A DNA stretch of 64,000 bases from an uncultured Lachnospiraceae bacterium (GCA_910577735.1 CAJTOO010000006.1:118873-182872); one strand, 5' to 3'. Shown: positions 17,511 through 26,809, numbered from the stretch's first letter. Notes: generated by a model from the letters alone, not told the origin. Made by a program: numbers and translations.

Positions 17511-18671
17511 ATGAAAAGACGAGAAATATCTTTAATTCTGGCAGGCTTTTTACTTTTTATGATTCCGATACAGATTCAGTCTACGATGACTCTGCCGAAA
17601 TTTTTGCCGGCTGGGCAGGTTAATATTAACAGAAATATTACAGAGAATATTTATAATGTTACAGAGAGGGAACTGGCACAGACTGATGCCGGTATGCTGT
17701 ATCAGACAGATGAGGAATTTGAGGGCGGAATCCACGAGGCGCTGGGTAAGTCTGTTGGTCTTACAGATACCTATTCTGCAGACAAGACAGTGGAGGATTA
17801 TAAGCGGGCATACGAGAAGGCTAAGAATGCCAATTGGGGTTATACCAATCTGGGAATTGCCAATGTGAGTGATAACCTGAATATCCGGGCTGTGGCGGCA
17901 GAAGATGGGAAACTTGTAGGTAAGCTGCCCAAGGATGCAGCCTGTGAGGTGCTGGATATGGATGATACCTGGGCACACATCAAGTCTGGCAGTGTGGAAG
18001 GCTATGTGAGTAAAGAGTATCTTCTGACAGGCGTTTCGGCAAAGCATAAAGCAGAGGAACTGGCTGCAACGATGGCACGCGTTACCACAGACAGCCTGAA
18101 AGTGCGGGCAGAGGCAAATACCGATTCAGAAGTCATTACCCTGGTTCCTAACGGTGAGGTGTTAGAAGTTGCTGCCGTGGAGGGAGAATGGGTGAAGGTG
18201 CTTCTGGATGCTGAAGAAGCTTATGTGTCGGGAGAGTTCGTGGAAGTCAGCGCAGAACTGGGTACAGCGGTGACCATGTCAGAACTGCTTTATGGACAGG
18301 GCATATCTGATGTGCGTGTGGATATCTGTCAGTATGCGAAAGAATTCCTGGGGAATCCTTATGTGTGGGGCGGCACCAGTCTGACGAAAGGTGCGGACTG
18401 TTCCGGGTATGTGATGAGCTTATATAAGAAGTATGGTGTGAATCTTCCCCATTCTTCCAGAGCACAGGCTAACTGCGGCACGACGATTAAGGTTTCTGAG
18501 GCACAGCCGGGAGATCTGATATTCTATGGGAAAGGCAAGACCATCAATCACGTGGCAATGTATATCGGCGGCGGCAAGGTAATCCACGCCAGCAGTCCGA
18601 AGACAGGTATCCGTATTTCCAATGTATCTTACAGAACACCTTTCAAGGCTGTGAGAATCCTGCAGGATTAA
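17511..18671 (+). CDS. Secreted SH3-domain NlpC/P60 cell-wall hydrolase
   Basis: A 386-residue exported protein. Residues 1-24 form a signal peptide (two Lys/Arg, then a long hydrophobic stretch). Two bacterial SH3 domains follow, about 115-175 (NLNIRAVAAEDGKLVGKL) and 185-245 (DSLKVRAEANTDSEVI). The C-terminal NlpC/P60 domain, about 260-386, has the catalytic cysteine in KGADCSGYVMSLYKKYG near residue 300 and the histidine in INHVAMYIGGGKVIHAS near 345. Such enzymes cut the D-Glu to diamino-acid bond of peptidoglycan stem peptides. It stands alone behind a perfect promoter, which suggests strong expression. Confidence 0.93.
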   Translation: MKRREISLILAGFLLFMIPIQIQSTMTLPKFLPAGQVNINRNITENIYNVTERELAQTDAGMLYQTDEEFEGGIHEALGKSVGLTDTYSADKTVEDYKRAYEKAKNANWGYTNLGIANVSDNLNIRAVAAEDGKLVGKLPKDAACEVLDMDDTWAHIKSGSVEGYVSKEYLLTGVSAKHKAEELAATMARVTTDSLKVRAEANTDSEVITLVPNGEVLEVAAVEGEWVKVLLDAEEAYVSGEFVEVSAELGTAVTMSELLYGQGISDVRVDICQYAKEFLGNPYVWGGTSLTKGADCSGYVMSLYKKYGVNLPHSSRAQANCGTTIKVSEAQPGDLIFYGKGKTINHVAMYIGGGKVIHASSPKTGIRISNVSYRTPFKAVRILQD

Positions 18672-18746
18672 AGCGGAGGTTTATAAACGGCGGTATGAAG
18701 TGCACAAACAGTGCACAAATACAGGCTTTAATAGATGAAAAGACGC

Positions 18747-18775
18747 TTTACAATAAGACAGGTTTGTGGTACACT
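18747..18775 (+). promoter_or_regulatory. Promoter of rpsO
   Basis: TTTACA (18747-18752), 17-nt spacer, TACACT (18770-18775). It gives a leader of about 95 nt before the rpsO start. Confidence 0.65.
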
Positions 18776-18792
18776 ATACCAGTATGATTTTA

Positions 18793-18870
18793 GCCGATAC
18801 GCAGAGGCGGGACACTCCGACCCCTTCTTGGTATCGGGCGTTTATCAGGGCAGCCCCCTGAGGGAAAGGA
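18793..18870 (+). promoter_or_regulatory. Structured rpsO leader (candidate S15 autoregulatory RNA)
   Basis: A 7-bp perfect stem (CCGATAC 18794-18800 with GTATCGG 18831-18837) closes a 30-nt G/C-rich inner region that can fold further, and a second small GC hairpin follows near 18847-18863 just before the ribosome site. Leaders of this kind in Firmicutes are bound by S15 to repress its own synthesis. Binding here is inferred from position and shape only. Confidence 0.5.
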
Positions 18871-18876
18871 GAAATT

Positions 18877-19143
18877 ATGATTTCGAAAGAAAAGAAGACA
18901 GCAATCATCAAAGAGTATGCAAGGACAGAAGGCGATACAGGTTCACCGGAAGTACAGGTAGCCGTATTGACAGCGAGAATCCAGGAGCTCACAGAGCATT
19001 TGAAAGAGAATCCGAAGGATCATCATTCCAGAAGAGGACTTCTGAAAATGGTAGGTCAGAGACGCGGCCTGCTTGGTTATCTGAAAGAGAAAGATATCGA
19101 GAGATATCGTGCTTTGATTGAGAGACTTGGACTTCGTAAATAA
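18877..19143 (+). CDS. rpsO: 30S ribosomal protein S15
   Basis: An 88-residue primary 16S rRNA-binding protein. The whole length matches the S15 family: EYARTEGDTGSPEVQVAVLT near residues 11-30, then LTEHLKENPKDHHSRRGLL and LLGYLKEKDIERYRALIERL at the end. AAAGGAG precedes the ATG. A terminator separates it from pnp, its usual partner. Confidence 0.97.
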   Translation: MISKEKKTAIIKEYARTEGDTGSPEVQVAVLTARIQELTEHLKENPKDHHSRRGLLKMVGQRRGLLGYLKEKDIERYRALIERLGLRK

Positions 19144-19157
19144 AACGGACAATAAAG

Positions 19158-19201
19158 AAGCGGAGATAGGGTTGGCAGGGCCTACCCTAAATCCGCTTTT
19201 T
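19158..19201 (+). terminator. Rho-independent terminator between rpsO and pnp
   Basis: A nested hairpin: outer stem AAGCGGA/TCCGCTT (19158-19164 with 19192-19198) and inner stem AGGGT/ACCCT (19068-type core at 19168-19172 with 19184-19188), followed by five T. It would let rpsO be made in excess over pnp, with partial read-through. Confidence 0.75.
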
Positions 19202-19304
19202 ATGTGTATATTGCAGCGGTCTGGCTATGCCGGCCGGCTGCGTACTTTCGGCGGGAGGAGGATCTGCCGGAAGGAGGAAGCGAGAAGAAAAAGGAGAGAA
19301 GACT

Positions 19305-21395
19305 ATGTACAAGAGTTATACCATGGAACTTGCCGGGCGCACCTTGCGTGTAGATATCGGCAGAGTCGGCAAACAGGCAAATGGCTGCGCATTTATGCAG
19401 TATGGAGAGACCACCGTGTTATCCACGGCGACGGCCTCTGATAAGCCCAGGGATGGAATTGATTTCTTCCCTTGCAGCGTGGAATACGAAGAGAAGTTTT
19501 ATTCCGTGGGTAAGATCCCCGGCGGATTTAACAAGAGAGAGGGTAAGCCTTCCGAGAACGCGATCTTGACAAGCCGTGTCATTGACCGTCCCATGAGACC
19601 GCTTTTCCCGAAGGATTACCGCAATGACGTGACACTCAACAATATGGTTATGAGTGTGGATCCGGCCTGCCGTCCGGAGCTGGTGGCTATGATCGGTACT
19701 GCTATTGCAACCTGTATTTCAGATATTCCTTTTGCAGGCCCTTGCGCTATGACCCAGATGGGTATGGTGGACGGCGAATTGATCGTCAATCCCTCGCAGG
19801 AACAGTGGGACAAGGGTGATCTGAAGATGACCGTGGCTTCTACGGCTCAGAAGGTTATGATGATTGAGGCTGGTGCCAATGAAGTGCCTGAAGCAAAGGT
19901 ATTAGAGGCAATCTATAAGGCACACGAGATAAACCAGACATTGATTGCGTTTATCAACAAGATTGTGGCAGAGGTGGGCAAACCGAAACATACTTACGAG
20001 AGCTGTGCAGTTCCCGAGGAAATGTTTGAGGAGATGAAGAAGATTGTGACACCTGAGGAGATGGAGACAGCAGTCTTCACGGATGAAAAGCAGGTGCGCG
20101 AAGAGAATATCAAAAATGTGACAGCAAAGCTGGAAGAAGCTTTTGCAGAAAAAGAAGAGTATCTGGCAGTGCTTGGTGAGGCAGTCTATCAGTACCAGAA
20201 AAAAACTGTCCGCAAGATGATCTTAAAAGATCATAAGCGTCCTGACGGCAGAGCATTAGATCAGATCAGACCTTTGGCAGCAGAAGTGGATATTATTCCC
20301 AGAGTACATGGTTCAGCCATGTTTACCAGAGGACAGACCCAGATTTGTAATGTGTGTACACTGGCGCCGTTATCCGAGATGCAGAAGGTGGACGGCTTAG
20401 ATGAGAACATTACAAGCAAAAGATATATGCACCACTACAATTTCCCGTCTTATTCTGTAGGTGAGACAAAAGTAAGCAGAGGTCCGGGCCGCAGAGAGAT
20501 TGGCCATGGTGCGCTGGCAGAGAGAGCACTGCTTCCGGTACTTCCGTCAGAGGAGGAGTTCCCCTATGCGATCCGGACAGTGTCCGAGACTTTTGAGTCC
20601 AATGGTTCTACTTCTATGGCATCTACCTGTGCGTCCTGTATGTCACTGATGGCGGCAGGCGTGCCGATCAAGAAGATGGTTGCCGGTATCTCCTGCGGTC
20701 TGGTGACAGGCGATACAGATGACGATTTCGTATTGCTGACAGATATTCAGGGCCTTGAGGATTTCTTTGGCGATATGGACTTTAAGGTGACAGGTACGCA
20801 CGAGGGTATCACAGCAATCCAGATGGATATTAAGATTCATGGTCTGACCAAGCCTATCGTAGAAGGCGCGATTGCAAGATGCCGTGAAGCCAGAGAGTTT
20901 ATCATGGCCAACTGTATGACACCTGCGATTGCAGCGCCCCGTAAAGAGGTTGGCAAGTATGCGCCGAAGATTATCTCTATTCAGATTGATCCTGATAAGA
21001 TTGGTGACGTGGTTGGCCAGCGCGGTAAGACGATCAATGAGATCATTGCCCGCACGGGTGTGAAGATTGACATCACAGATGATGGTAATGTGTCAGTATG
21101 CGGCACAGACCATGAGATGATGGACAAGGCAGTGGATATGATCAAGCTGATCACCACAGACTTCGAGGAAGGACAGATTTTCCAGGGGACTGTAGTCAGC
21201 ATCAAGGAGTTTGGTGCATTCATCGAGTTTGCACCGGGCAAAGAAGGTATGGTTCATATCTCTAAGATCGCAAGGGAGAGAATCAATCATGTGGAGGATG
21301 TGCTCACGCTTGGTGATAAGGTGACTGTGGTATGCCTTGGCAAGGACAAGATGGGCAGGATCAGCTTCTCTATGAAGGATGTAGCACAGGCGTAA
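19305..21395 (+). CDS. pnp: Polyribonucleotide nucleotidyltransferase (PNPase)
   Basis: A 696-residue 3'-5' phosphorolytic exoribonuclease. Two RNase PH domains (about 10-220 and 300-530) flank an all-helical domain, then a KH domain with DVVGQRGKTINEIIARTG near 565 and an S1 domain with GTVVSIKEFGAFIEFAPG near 625. Second-core signatures are FTRGQTQ near 345 and the catalytic-site DTDDDFVLLTDIQG near 470. The start is ATG 19305 after AAGGAGAGAAG; an upstream in-frame ATG at 19227 would add 26 residues unlike the family. Shared context with rpsO is conserved in bacteria. Confidence 0.96.
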   Translation: MYKSYTMELAGRTLRVDIGRVGKQANGCAFMQYGETTVLSTATASDKPRDGIDFFPCSVEYEEKFYSVGKIPGGFNKREGKPSENAILTSRVIDRPMRPLFPKDYRNDVTLNNMVMSVDPACRPELVAMIGTAIATCISDIPFAGPCAMTQMGMVDGELIVNPSQEQWDKGDLKMTVASTAQKVMMIEAGANEVPEAKVLEAIYKAHEINQTLIAFINKIVAEVGKPKHTYESCAVPEEMFEEMKKIVTPEEMETAVFTDEKQVREENIKNVTAKLEEAFAEKEEYLAVLGEAVYQYQKKTVRKMILKDHKRPDGRALDQIRPLAAEVDIIPRVHGSAMFTRGQTQICNVCTLAPLSEMQKVDGLDENITSKRYMHHYNFPSYSVGETKVSRGPGRREIGHGALAERALLPVLPSEEEFPYAIRTVSETFESNGSTSMASTCASCMSLMAAGVPIKKMVAGISCGLVTGDTDDDFVLLTDIQGLEDFFGDMDFKVTGTHEGITAIQMDIKIHGLTKPIVEGAIARCREAREFIMANCMTPAIAAPRKEVGKYAPKIISIQIDPDKIGDVVGQRGKTINEIIARTGVKIDITDDGNVSVCGTDHEMMDKAVDMIKLITTDFEEGQIFQGTVVSIKEFGAFIEFAPGKEGMVHISKIARERINHVEDVLTLGDKVTVVCLGKDKMGRISFSMKDVAQA

Positions 21396-21475
21396 ATTCC
21401 TTCGGAGATTAACAGGCATGAAATTGTGAAGCTAGCGCTGCGGATTTCGGTATATGATTCTGTTTTAGGAAGATG

Positions 21476-21521
21476 AAAAAGGAGCCTATGGTGTGGCCGG
21501 TTGGTCACGGGGCTCCTTTTT
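21476..21521. terminator. Bidirectional terminator between pnp and pyrI
   Basis: An 11-bp stem (AAAAAGGAGCC 21476-21486 with GGCTCCTTTTT 21511-21521). It has a T-run on both strands, so it can end pnp on the plus strand and pyrBI on the minus strand. Confidence 0.85.
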
Positions 21522-21548
21522 GTATGAGTAGAATTTGATATCTATGGT

Positions 21549-21983
21549 TTAGAGTTTGGATCTGCTGGCCTTTTCTTCACAGTATTTACAGCGGTAGATT
21601 TCTTTCTCTTCATCCGCTAATACGAATATATGCGGCAGTTCCTGTTCGATGGAAGTGATACAGCGGGGATTTTTACATTTGATGACGTTATGGATTTCCC
21701 GGGGAAGTACCAGTTCCTTTTTGTCTACGATTTTGCCGTCTTTGATGACATTGACGGTAATGTTATGGTCGATAAAGGCCAGGATATCCAGATTCAGTGT
21801 GTTGATATCACATTCCACTTTCAGGATATCTTTTTTGCCCATTTTATTGCTTCTGGCATTCTTGATGATGGCAACTGTACAGTCCAGCTTATCCAGTTTG
21901 AGATGGTGGTAGATGGCAAGACTCTTACCGGCTTCGATGTGATCCAGCACAAAGCCCTCTTCGATTTTTCCTACATTTAACAT
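21549..21983 (-). CDS. pyrI: Aspartate carbamoyltransferase regulatory subunit
   Basis: A 144-residue regulatory chain that binds nucleotides and, through a zinc domain, the catalytic trimers. The N-terminal allosteric domain shows GFVLDHIEAGKSLAIYHHL near residues 10-28. The zinc ligands are four cysteines in CKNPRC (about 104-109) and CKYC (about 133-136). Full length. It follows pyrB by 72 nt in the same direction, so the holoenzyme is of the class-B type with allosteric control. Confidence 0.95.
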   Translation of the reverse strand: MLNVGKIEEGFVLDHIEAGKSLAIYHHLKLDKLDCTVAIIKNARSNKMGKKDILKVECDINTLNLDILAFIDHNITVNVIKDGKIVDKKELVLPREIHNVIKCKNPRCITSIEQELPHIFVLADEEKEIYRCKYCEEKASRSKL

Positions 21984-22055
21984 GATGATCTCCTTTCAAC
22001 GCATGTCCATTACGTGTGATTTATGAATACATTCAGGGGCAACCCCAGAAGGAAT

Positions 22056-22985
22056 TTATTGCAGCTCTAAAAGGGTGAGAATGAGTGCCATCCGCACATA
22101 GACACCATACTTTGCCTGTCTGAAATAGACGGCCCGAGGATCATCGTCCACTTCTACGGAAATCTCATTGACACGAGGCAGCGGATGGAGTATCAGCATA
22201 TCTTCTCTGGCGGCGGACAGTTTGTCTTTGTCCAGAATATAGAAATCTTTTAGCCGTACATAGTCTTCCTCGTTAAAGAAACGTTCCTTCTGTACTCTGG
22301 TCATATAAAGGAGATCCAGGTCAGGCATGCAGTCTTCCAGACGGATCACTTCTTCATATGCGATTTTTTTCTCTGTTAGCATATCGGTGATATAGTCGGG
22401 TACCTTCAATTCCGGCGGAGAGATGAAAATAAAGCGGATATCCGGATATCTGATCAATGCATTGATCAGGGAATGTACGGTTCTGCCAAATTTCAGATCG
22501 CCGCACAGTCCAATGGTAAAGTTTCCCAATCGTCCTTTCAGGGAGCGGATCGTAAGCAGATCTGTCAATGTCTGGGTGGGGTGTTGATGACCGCCGTCCC
22601 CGGCGTTGATGACAGGAATACCAGAACGGCTGGCAGCTACCATCGGTGCGCCCTCTTTGGGGTGGCGCATGGCACAGATATCGGCATAGCAGGAAATGAT
22701 GCGGATGGTATCCGATACGCTTTCTCCCTTGGTAGCGGAAGAAGAAGCGGCATCAGAGAATCCAAGAACCTGGCCGCCGAGATTCAGCATGGCAGCTTCA
22801 AAGCTCAGGCGCGTGCGTGTGCTGGGTTCATAGAAACAGGTGGCCAGTTTCTTTCCCTCACAGATGTGCGCATATTTGGCAGGGTTTGCTTCGATGTCAC
22901 TGGCCAGATTGAAGAGCTTGTCCAGTTCTTCCACAGAAAAATCAAGGGGATTCATTAAATGTCTCATAGTATTCTTATTCTCCAT
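22056..22985 (-). CDS. pyrB: Aspartate carbamoyltransferase catalytic subunit
   Basis: About 309 residues; makes N-carbamoyl-aspartate in pyrimidine synthesis. The carbamoyl-phosphate loop FYEPSTRTRLSFE is near residues 45-57, and HPTQTLTDLLTI and HPLPRVNEIS mark the aspartate-binding part. The start is not certain: ATG 22985 (MENKN) is used here, ATG 22967 (MRHLMNPL) matches the usual family start, and an in-frame TTG at 23015 lies very near an AGGAG. Upstream gene of the pyrBI pair. Confidence 0.93.
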   Translation of the reverse strand: MENKNTMRHLMNPLDFSVEELDKLFNLASDIEANPAKYAHICEGKKLATCFYEPSTRTRLSFEAAMLNLGGQVLGFSDAASSSATKGESVSDTIRIISCYADICAMRHPKEGAPMVAASRSGIPVINAGDGGHQHPTQTLTDLLTIRSLKGRLGNFTIGLCGDLKFGRTVHSLINALIRYPDIRFIFISPPELKVPDYITDMLTEKKIAYEEVIRLEDCMPDLDLLYMTRVQKERFFNEEDYVRLKDFYILDKDKLSAAREDMLILHPLPRVNEISVEVDDDPRAVYFRQAKYGVYVRMALILTLLELQ

Positions 22986-23044
22986 TCCGGAGTCTATGCG
23001 CAGTTGCCGGCGCAAATCTCCTGTTTATGATATAGGAAAGTACG

Positions 23045-23080
23045 TCTAAAAAAATAGAAGAGAATGAATCTCTTCTATTT
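23045..23080 (-). terminator. Terminator after the nitroreductase gene
   Basis: A 12-bp perfect stem (23052-23063 with 23069-23080), a 5-nt loop, and on the minus strand a run of seven T. It separates the nitroreductase gene from pyrB. Confidence 0.85.
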
Positions 23081-23087
23081 GCATTGT

Positions 23088-23630
23088 TTATGATTGAAAG
23101 GAAAGTAATTCCTCTACGGATTTTCTTCTGGGTGCTGCAGGTGTTTCATCAGGATAACCAACAGGTATCAATGCAACCAATTCTCTGTCTTCCGGAATCT
23201 GTAGTAAGGACTCTGCCGCGCTCTGGTCGAAGAGTCCAAGGATAACGGAACCAAGGCCCTTTTCATGGGCCGCAAGGCAAAGGCACTGGGAGGCAATACC
23301 CGCGTCATACATTTGCCAGCCGTCACCGCGGGGGGTGCTGAAAGAACCGTCGCGCTCATAACCGCTGCGGTTTTTGATGATGGTTATTGCCATCAGAACA
23401 GGTGCAGCGGCAATGATATCACCATTGGGAGGATAGATTGTAGTACATTCTTTGGCAATCTGATCTTTCAGTGCGCCTTCCACTGCGATATAGCGGGTAA
23501 TCTGTGTATGTTTCCAGCTGGGAGCGTAAGATGCAGTTTCCACAATCTCTGCCAGCAGTTCATGGGAAACTGTGTCAGATTTGAACTTGCGAATGCTTCT
23601 GCGTCCCAGGATACAATCTTTTGCGGTCAT
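23088..23630 (-). CDS. Nitroreductase family FMN oxidoreductase
   Basis: A 180-residue flavoprotein of the nitroreductase fold. FMN phosphate contacts are in ILGRRSIRKFKSD near residues 7-19 and the family motif ASYAPSWKHTQITRY near 33-47; the second FMN site is AHEKGLGSVILG near 122-133. It is a single short domain, of the type with loosely defined substrates. It is placed upstream of pyrBI but cut off from it by a terminator, so a link to pyrimidine metabolism is not supported. Confidence 0.9.
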   Translation of the reverse strand: MTAKDCILGRRSIRKFKSDTVSHELLAEIVETASYAPSWKHTQITRYIAVEGALKDQIAKECTTIYPPNGDIIAAAPVLMAITIIKNRSGYERDGSFSTPRGDGWQMYDAGIASQCLCLAAHEKGLGSVILGLFDQSAAESLLQIPEDRELVALIPVGYPDETPAAPRRKSVEELLSFQS

Positions 23631-23767
23631 GTGAGTTCCCTCCTTATTATGTGGTGATATCTTTAGTGACAGCTATATTTTGTATATCATATCATAAAGG
23701 CAGGGGTGTTTCAAGTAGAGCTGGAATAATTTATAAAGAAGAATCCGGGACTGTTTCGGATGAAAAC

Positions 23768-23796
23768 TTGTGCAAAAGGATGGGGTATGATATAGT
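23768..23796 (+). promoter_or_regulatory. Candidate promoter for the PH-domain gene
   Basis: TTGTGC (23768-23773), 17-nt spacer, TATAGT (23791-23796), about 100 nt ahead of the start codon. Moderate match to consensus. Confidence 0.4.
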
Positions 23797-23899
23797 AAAC
23801 AAGGAGATTGCGCAGAGCGGAATCATGGAGGTTAGCGAGTGGTAAACTGCCCTGATAGGGGGGATCAGGTGTGGGTGACATGGGAAGGAGAAATATCAT

Positions 23900-24346
23900 A
23901 TGGAAGAAAAAAAGGCAGAAGAACGTAAGGGTTTGCAGAATGCGGAAGCAGATGTAAAGAATGAAGGTATAAAAGGACAAATCAGGGAATATGTGGAGCG
24001 TAAGAGATGGCTGTTTTTGGGGCTGCCTTTTACTTTTACAAAGTATAAGATAAACGAACAGGTGATTACGATCAATGCCGGGCTTTTCAGCACTACAGAA
24101 AACGACTGTTATTTATATAAGATACAGGATGTGGAGTTGAGAACAAGTCTGATGGAACGCATTTTCGGCCTGGGAACGGTGGCCTGTTATACGGGTGATA
24201 ACACCCATCCGCAGCTGTTTCTGGAGCATATTAAACATGCCAAGGAGATTAAGGACTATATCCTGCATAGCTCAGAAGAGGCAAGGAGAAAGAGACGTAC
24301 CTTAAATACCCTTAATATTGATGCGGATGATATTGATCAGATGTAG
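23900..24346 (+). CDS. PH domain-containing protein (bPH_2/YdbS-like)
   Basis: A 148-residue protein with a charged N-terminal stretch of about 30 residues and then a bacterial pleckstrin-like domain: TFTKYKINEQVITINAGLFS near residues 49-68 and DCYLYKIQDVELRTSLMERI near 73-92 followed by FGLGTVAC. This strand order matches the bPH_2 domain of YdbS/YdbT proteins. Unlike those, it has no membrane segments. The C terminus is a basic-acidic helix. Function unknown; it is monocistronic and convergent with the next gene. Confidence 0.8.
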   Translation: MEEKKAEERKGLQNAEADVKNEGIKGQIREYVERKRWLFLGLPFTFTKYKINEQVITINAGLFSTTENDCYLYKIQDVELRTSLMERIFGLGTVACYTGDNTHPQLFLEHIKHAKEIKDYILHSSEEARRKRRTLNTLNIDADDIDQM

Positions 24347-24395
24347 GATGTTTGGGTTATTGTGAAAGTGCCGGTGCGCAGGCGGGGCATCCATG

Positions 24396-24815
24396 TTAGT
24401 CCGGACGAAGAGAGTCATCGTTTTCCTTAAGGAGCCGTTCAAACAAAAGACCGGTGATAAACCAGACAGGCGCATAGTCCAGGCGGATCACGCTGGCCAG
24501 GTTCCAGCGGGAATGTTCATAGTTCCAGGGACACAGTTCTCGCCGGTTGAGCCATATGCCGGTGGCAAATTCACCGGTAAAGATCAAAGCTGTGTAAATA
24601 AGACCGCGGACCGCCAGGCTGCGGTTTCGCACAAGCCGGCAGACGGGGGCCAGGAAGGCGGCCATTCCGTATATGGGAAACATCCATAGGGAGGTGGCGC
24701 CTGATAACTTTAAGTCTCTTCTGCGAAAGGCATGAAAGGCCGTGAAGATGATTTCCAGAAACCATCCCAGCAGTCCGCAGTGTATGAAGTTGTGAATGAA
24801 TTTTTTCATAGTCAC
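24396..24815 (-). CDS. Small CmpB-like membrane protein
   Basis: A 139-residue protein with four likely membrane segments. GLLGWFLEIIFTAF near residues 14-27, SLWMFPIYGM near 41-50 and GIWLNRRELCPWNY near 86-99 match the family of predicted membrane proteins annotated as putative ABC transporter permease (CmpB type), a misleading name since no ATPase partner is known. ATG 24809 or GTG 24815 are both possible; neither has a clear ribosome site, so expression may be low. Function unknown. Confidence 0.75.
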   Translation of the reverse strand: MTMKKFIHNFIHCGLLGWFLEIIFTAFHAFRRRDLKLSGATSLWMFPIYGMAAFLAPVCRLVRNRSLAVRGLIYTALIFTGEFATGIWLNRRELCPWNYEHSRWNLASVIRLDYAPVWFITGLLFERLLKENDDSLRPD

Positions 24816-24899
24816 AGTATAGACGGATATTTACTGTTTATTCAATCAAATATGACATACTGCCTGTGCTGGCATAGGGATTATAAGTGAGGAGAGTAT

Positions 24900-26231
24900 A
24901 TGAACTACAGGGAAGCCATGGATTATATAGAAGAACTTAAGCCTCTGGGCAGTGTCATGGGGCTTGAGAACATGCGTGGTTTGTGTGAGCGTCTTGGTAA
25001 TCCCCAGGATCAACTGAAGTTCATTCATATTGCCGGTACCAACGGCAAGGGGTCTGTGCTTTCCTATATTTCTACGGTGTTACAGACAGCCGGCTATAAA
25101 GTGGGACGCTATATTTCGCCTACGGTACTGGATTATCGGGAGCGGTTTCAGGTGGACGGCAGGATGATTACCCAGTCGGGGCTGTGCAAGTATCTGGAAC
25201 CTGTGAGAAAGGCGGCAAAAGCCATGGCCGAAGAAGGTGCAGATCACCCCACACTCTTTGAGGTGGAAACGGCGGTGGCTTTTCTGTATTTTCTGGACAA
25301 AGGATGCGATCTGGTGGTCCTGGAAACGGGACTGGGAGGAACACTTGATGCTACCAATGTGGTCAGCACCACGGTAGCAGCAGTCTTTACCTCTATCAGC
25401 ATGGATCATATGGAAATTCTGGGAGATTCCCTGGAACAGATTGCATTGGCGAAAGCCGGTATAATTAAACACAAATGTTATGTCATATCTGCCAAGCAGC
25501 CCCCGGAGGTGATGAAAGTCTTGCGGCAGGCGGCACTGCTTCGCAAGGCGAAGTTTTTTACGGCAGATGTGGGTAAGGCGAAACATATCAAAAGCGGTGT
25601 GACCAAGCAGCATTTCAGTTATGATAAGTATAAGAATCTGGAAATTGGCATGTTAGGGCAGTTTCAGATTGCAAATGCAGTGGTGGCAGTGGAAACGCTT
25701 ATGATGCTGGCTCGGTGCGGCTTTCCGGTATCGGAAGGAAAGCTGCGGGAGGGACTCATGCAGGCCAGATGGCCGGGCCGGTTCCAGGTGATCGGAAAGA
25801 AGCCTCTTTTCATCGCTGACGGAGCTCATAACGAGGATGCGTCCCGAAAGCTTGCAGAGAGTATTCGCTATTATTATCCCGACAGAAGAATCATCTTTAT
25901 TATGGGCATGCTGCGGGACAAGGAATATGATAAGGTAATCCGAAATACCTTTGAACTGGCAGAGCATATCATCACAGTGACGCCGCCCATAAAAGAACGG
26001 GCGTTATCGGCATATGACCTGGCACAGGCAGTGCAGGAATATCATAACAGTGTGACAGTGGCAGACAGTGTGCAGGAGGCGGTGGAAATTGCCTATCTTT
26101 TAGCAGGAGAGGATAAGGAGACTGTGATTGTTGCCTTTGGTTCCCTGTCTTATCTGGGACAATTGATGAATATAGTAGAACATAGAGATACGATCAGGAG
26201 AGATTCTCATGGTAGATCAGAGCAAAATTAA
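24900..26231 (+). CDS. folC: Bifunctional folylpolyglutamate/dihydrofolate synthase
   Basis: A 443-residue ligase of the Mur family that adds glutamate to dihydropteroate or folates. The ATP loop HIAGTNGKGSVLSYIST is near residues 42-58, the folate-binding FEVETAVAFLYF near 120-131, and the C-terminal domain has FIADGAHNEDASRKLAES near 302-319. GAGGAGAG precedes the ATG. First gene of a four-gene folate operon; its end overlaps folE by 23 nt. Confidence 0.95.
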   Translation: MNYREAMDYIEELKPLGSVMGLENMRGLCERLGNPQDQLKFIHIAGTNGKGSVLSYISTVLQTAGYKVGRYISPTVLDYRERFQVDGRMITQSGLCKYLEPVRKAAKAMAEEGADHPTLFEVETAVAFLYFLDKGCDLVVLETGLGGTLDATNVVSTTVAAVFTSISMDHMEILGDSLEQIALAKAGIIKHKCYVISAKQPPEVMKVLRQAALLRKAKFFTADVGKAKHIKSGVTKQHFSYDKYKNLEIGMLGQFQIANAVVAVETLMMLARCGFPVSEGKLREGLMQARWPGRFQVIGKKPLFIADGAHNEDASRKLAESIRYYYPDRRIIFIMGMLRDKEYDKVIRNTFELAEHIITVTPPIKERALSAYDLAQAVQEYHNSVTVADSVQEAVEIAYLLAGEDKETVIVAFGSLSYLGQLMNIVEHRDTIRRDSHGRSEQN

Positions 26232-26787
26232 AGAAGCAGTGGAATTGTTATTGGAGGGAATCGGAGAGGATGTGGGCCGGGAAGGACTGCGGGAAACGCC
26301 GGATCGAATCGCCCGCATGTATGGCGAGATTTTTGCAGGGATGGAAGAAGATGCGGCGGATCATTTGACGAAGACATTTCCTGTTGCAAGTAATGAGATC
26401 GTGGTGGTAAAAGATATCACCTTTTATTCTACTTGTGAGCACCACCTGATGCCTTTCTATGGCAGGGCGCACATTGCGTATCTGCCGAATGGAAGAGTGG
26501 CGGGGCTCAGTAAGTTGGCAAGAACGGTGGAGGTGTATGCCAGAAGACCTCAGATTCAAGAGCAGATGACGATTCAGATTGTGGATGCCATCATGAAGCA
26601 TTTAGCGCCCCAGGGAGCAATGGTCATGTTGGAAGCAGAGCATATGTGCATGACCATGCGCGGTGTGAAGAAACCCGGAAGCAGGACCGTGACAGTGGCT
26701 TCACGAGGATGCTTTCAGGAGGACCCACAATGGCAGAGACTCTTCTTTGAAATGGTCAGAGATGAGAAAAAATATAATCAGGAATAA
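26209..26787 (+). CDS. folE: GTP cyclohydrolase I
   Basis: A 192-residue zinc enzyme, GTP to 7,8-dihydroneopterin triphosphate, the entry step of folate synthesis. The zinc and catalytic region STCEHHLMPFYGRAHIAYLP is near residues 74-93, and the second set HMCMTMRGVKKPGS near 145-158. Normal length; homodecamer in the known family. Overlaps folC at the start and precedes folP by 22 nt. Confidence 0.96.
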   Translation: MVDQSKIKEAVELLLEGIGEDVGREGLRETPDRIARMYGEIFAGMEEDAADHLTKTFPVASNEIVVVKDITFYSTCEHHLMPFYGRAHIAYLPNGRVAGLSKLARTVEVYARRPQIQEQMTIQIVDAIMKHLAPQGAMVMLEAEHMCMTMRGVKKPGSRTVTVASRGCFQEDPQWQRLFFEMVRDEKKYNQE

Positions 26788-26809
26788 ACATTTTGGAATG
26801 GAGATTACT

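Noticed and set aside
24816..24899. Tetrahydrofolate riboswitch ahead of folC.
   Set aside because: The short upstream region lacks the conserved core of that class and is too small to hold it.
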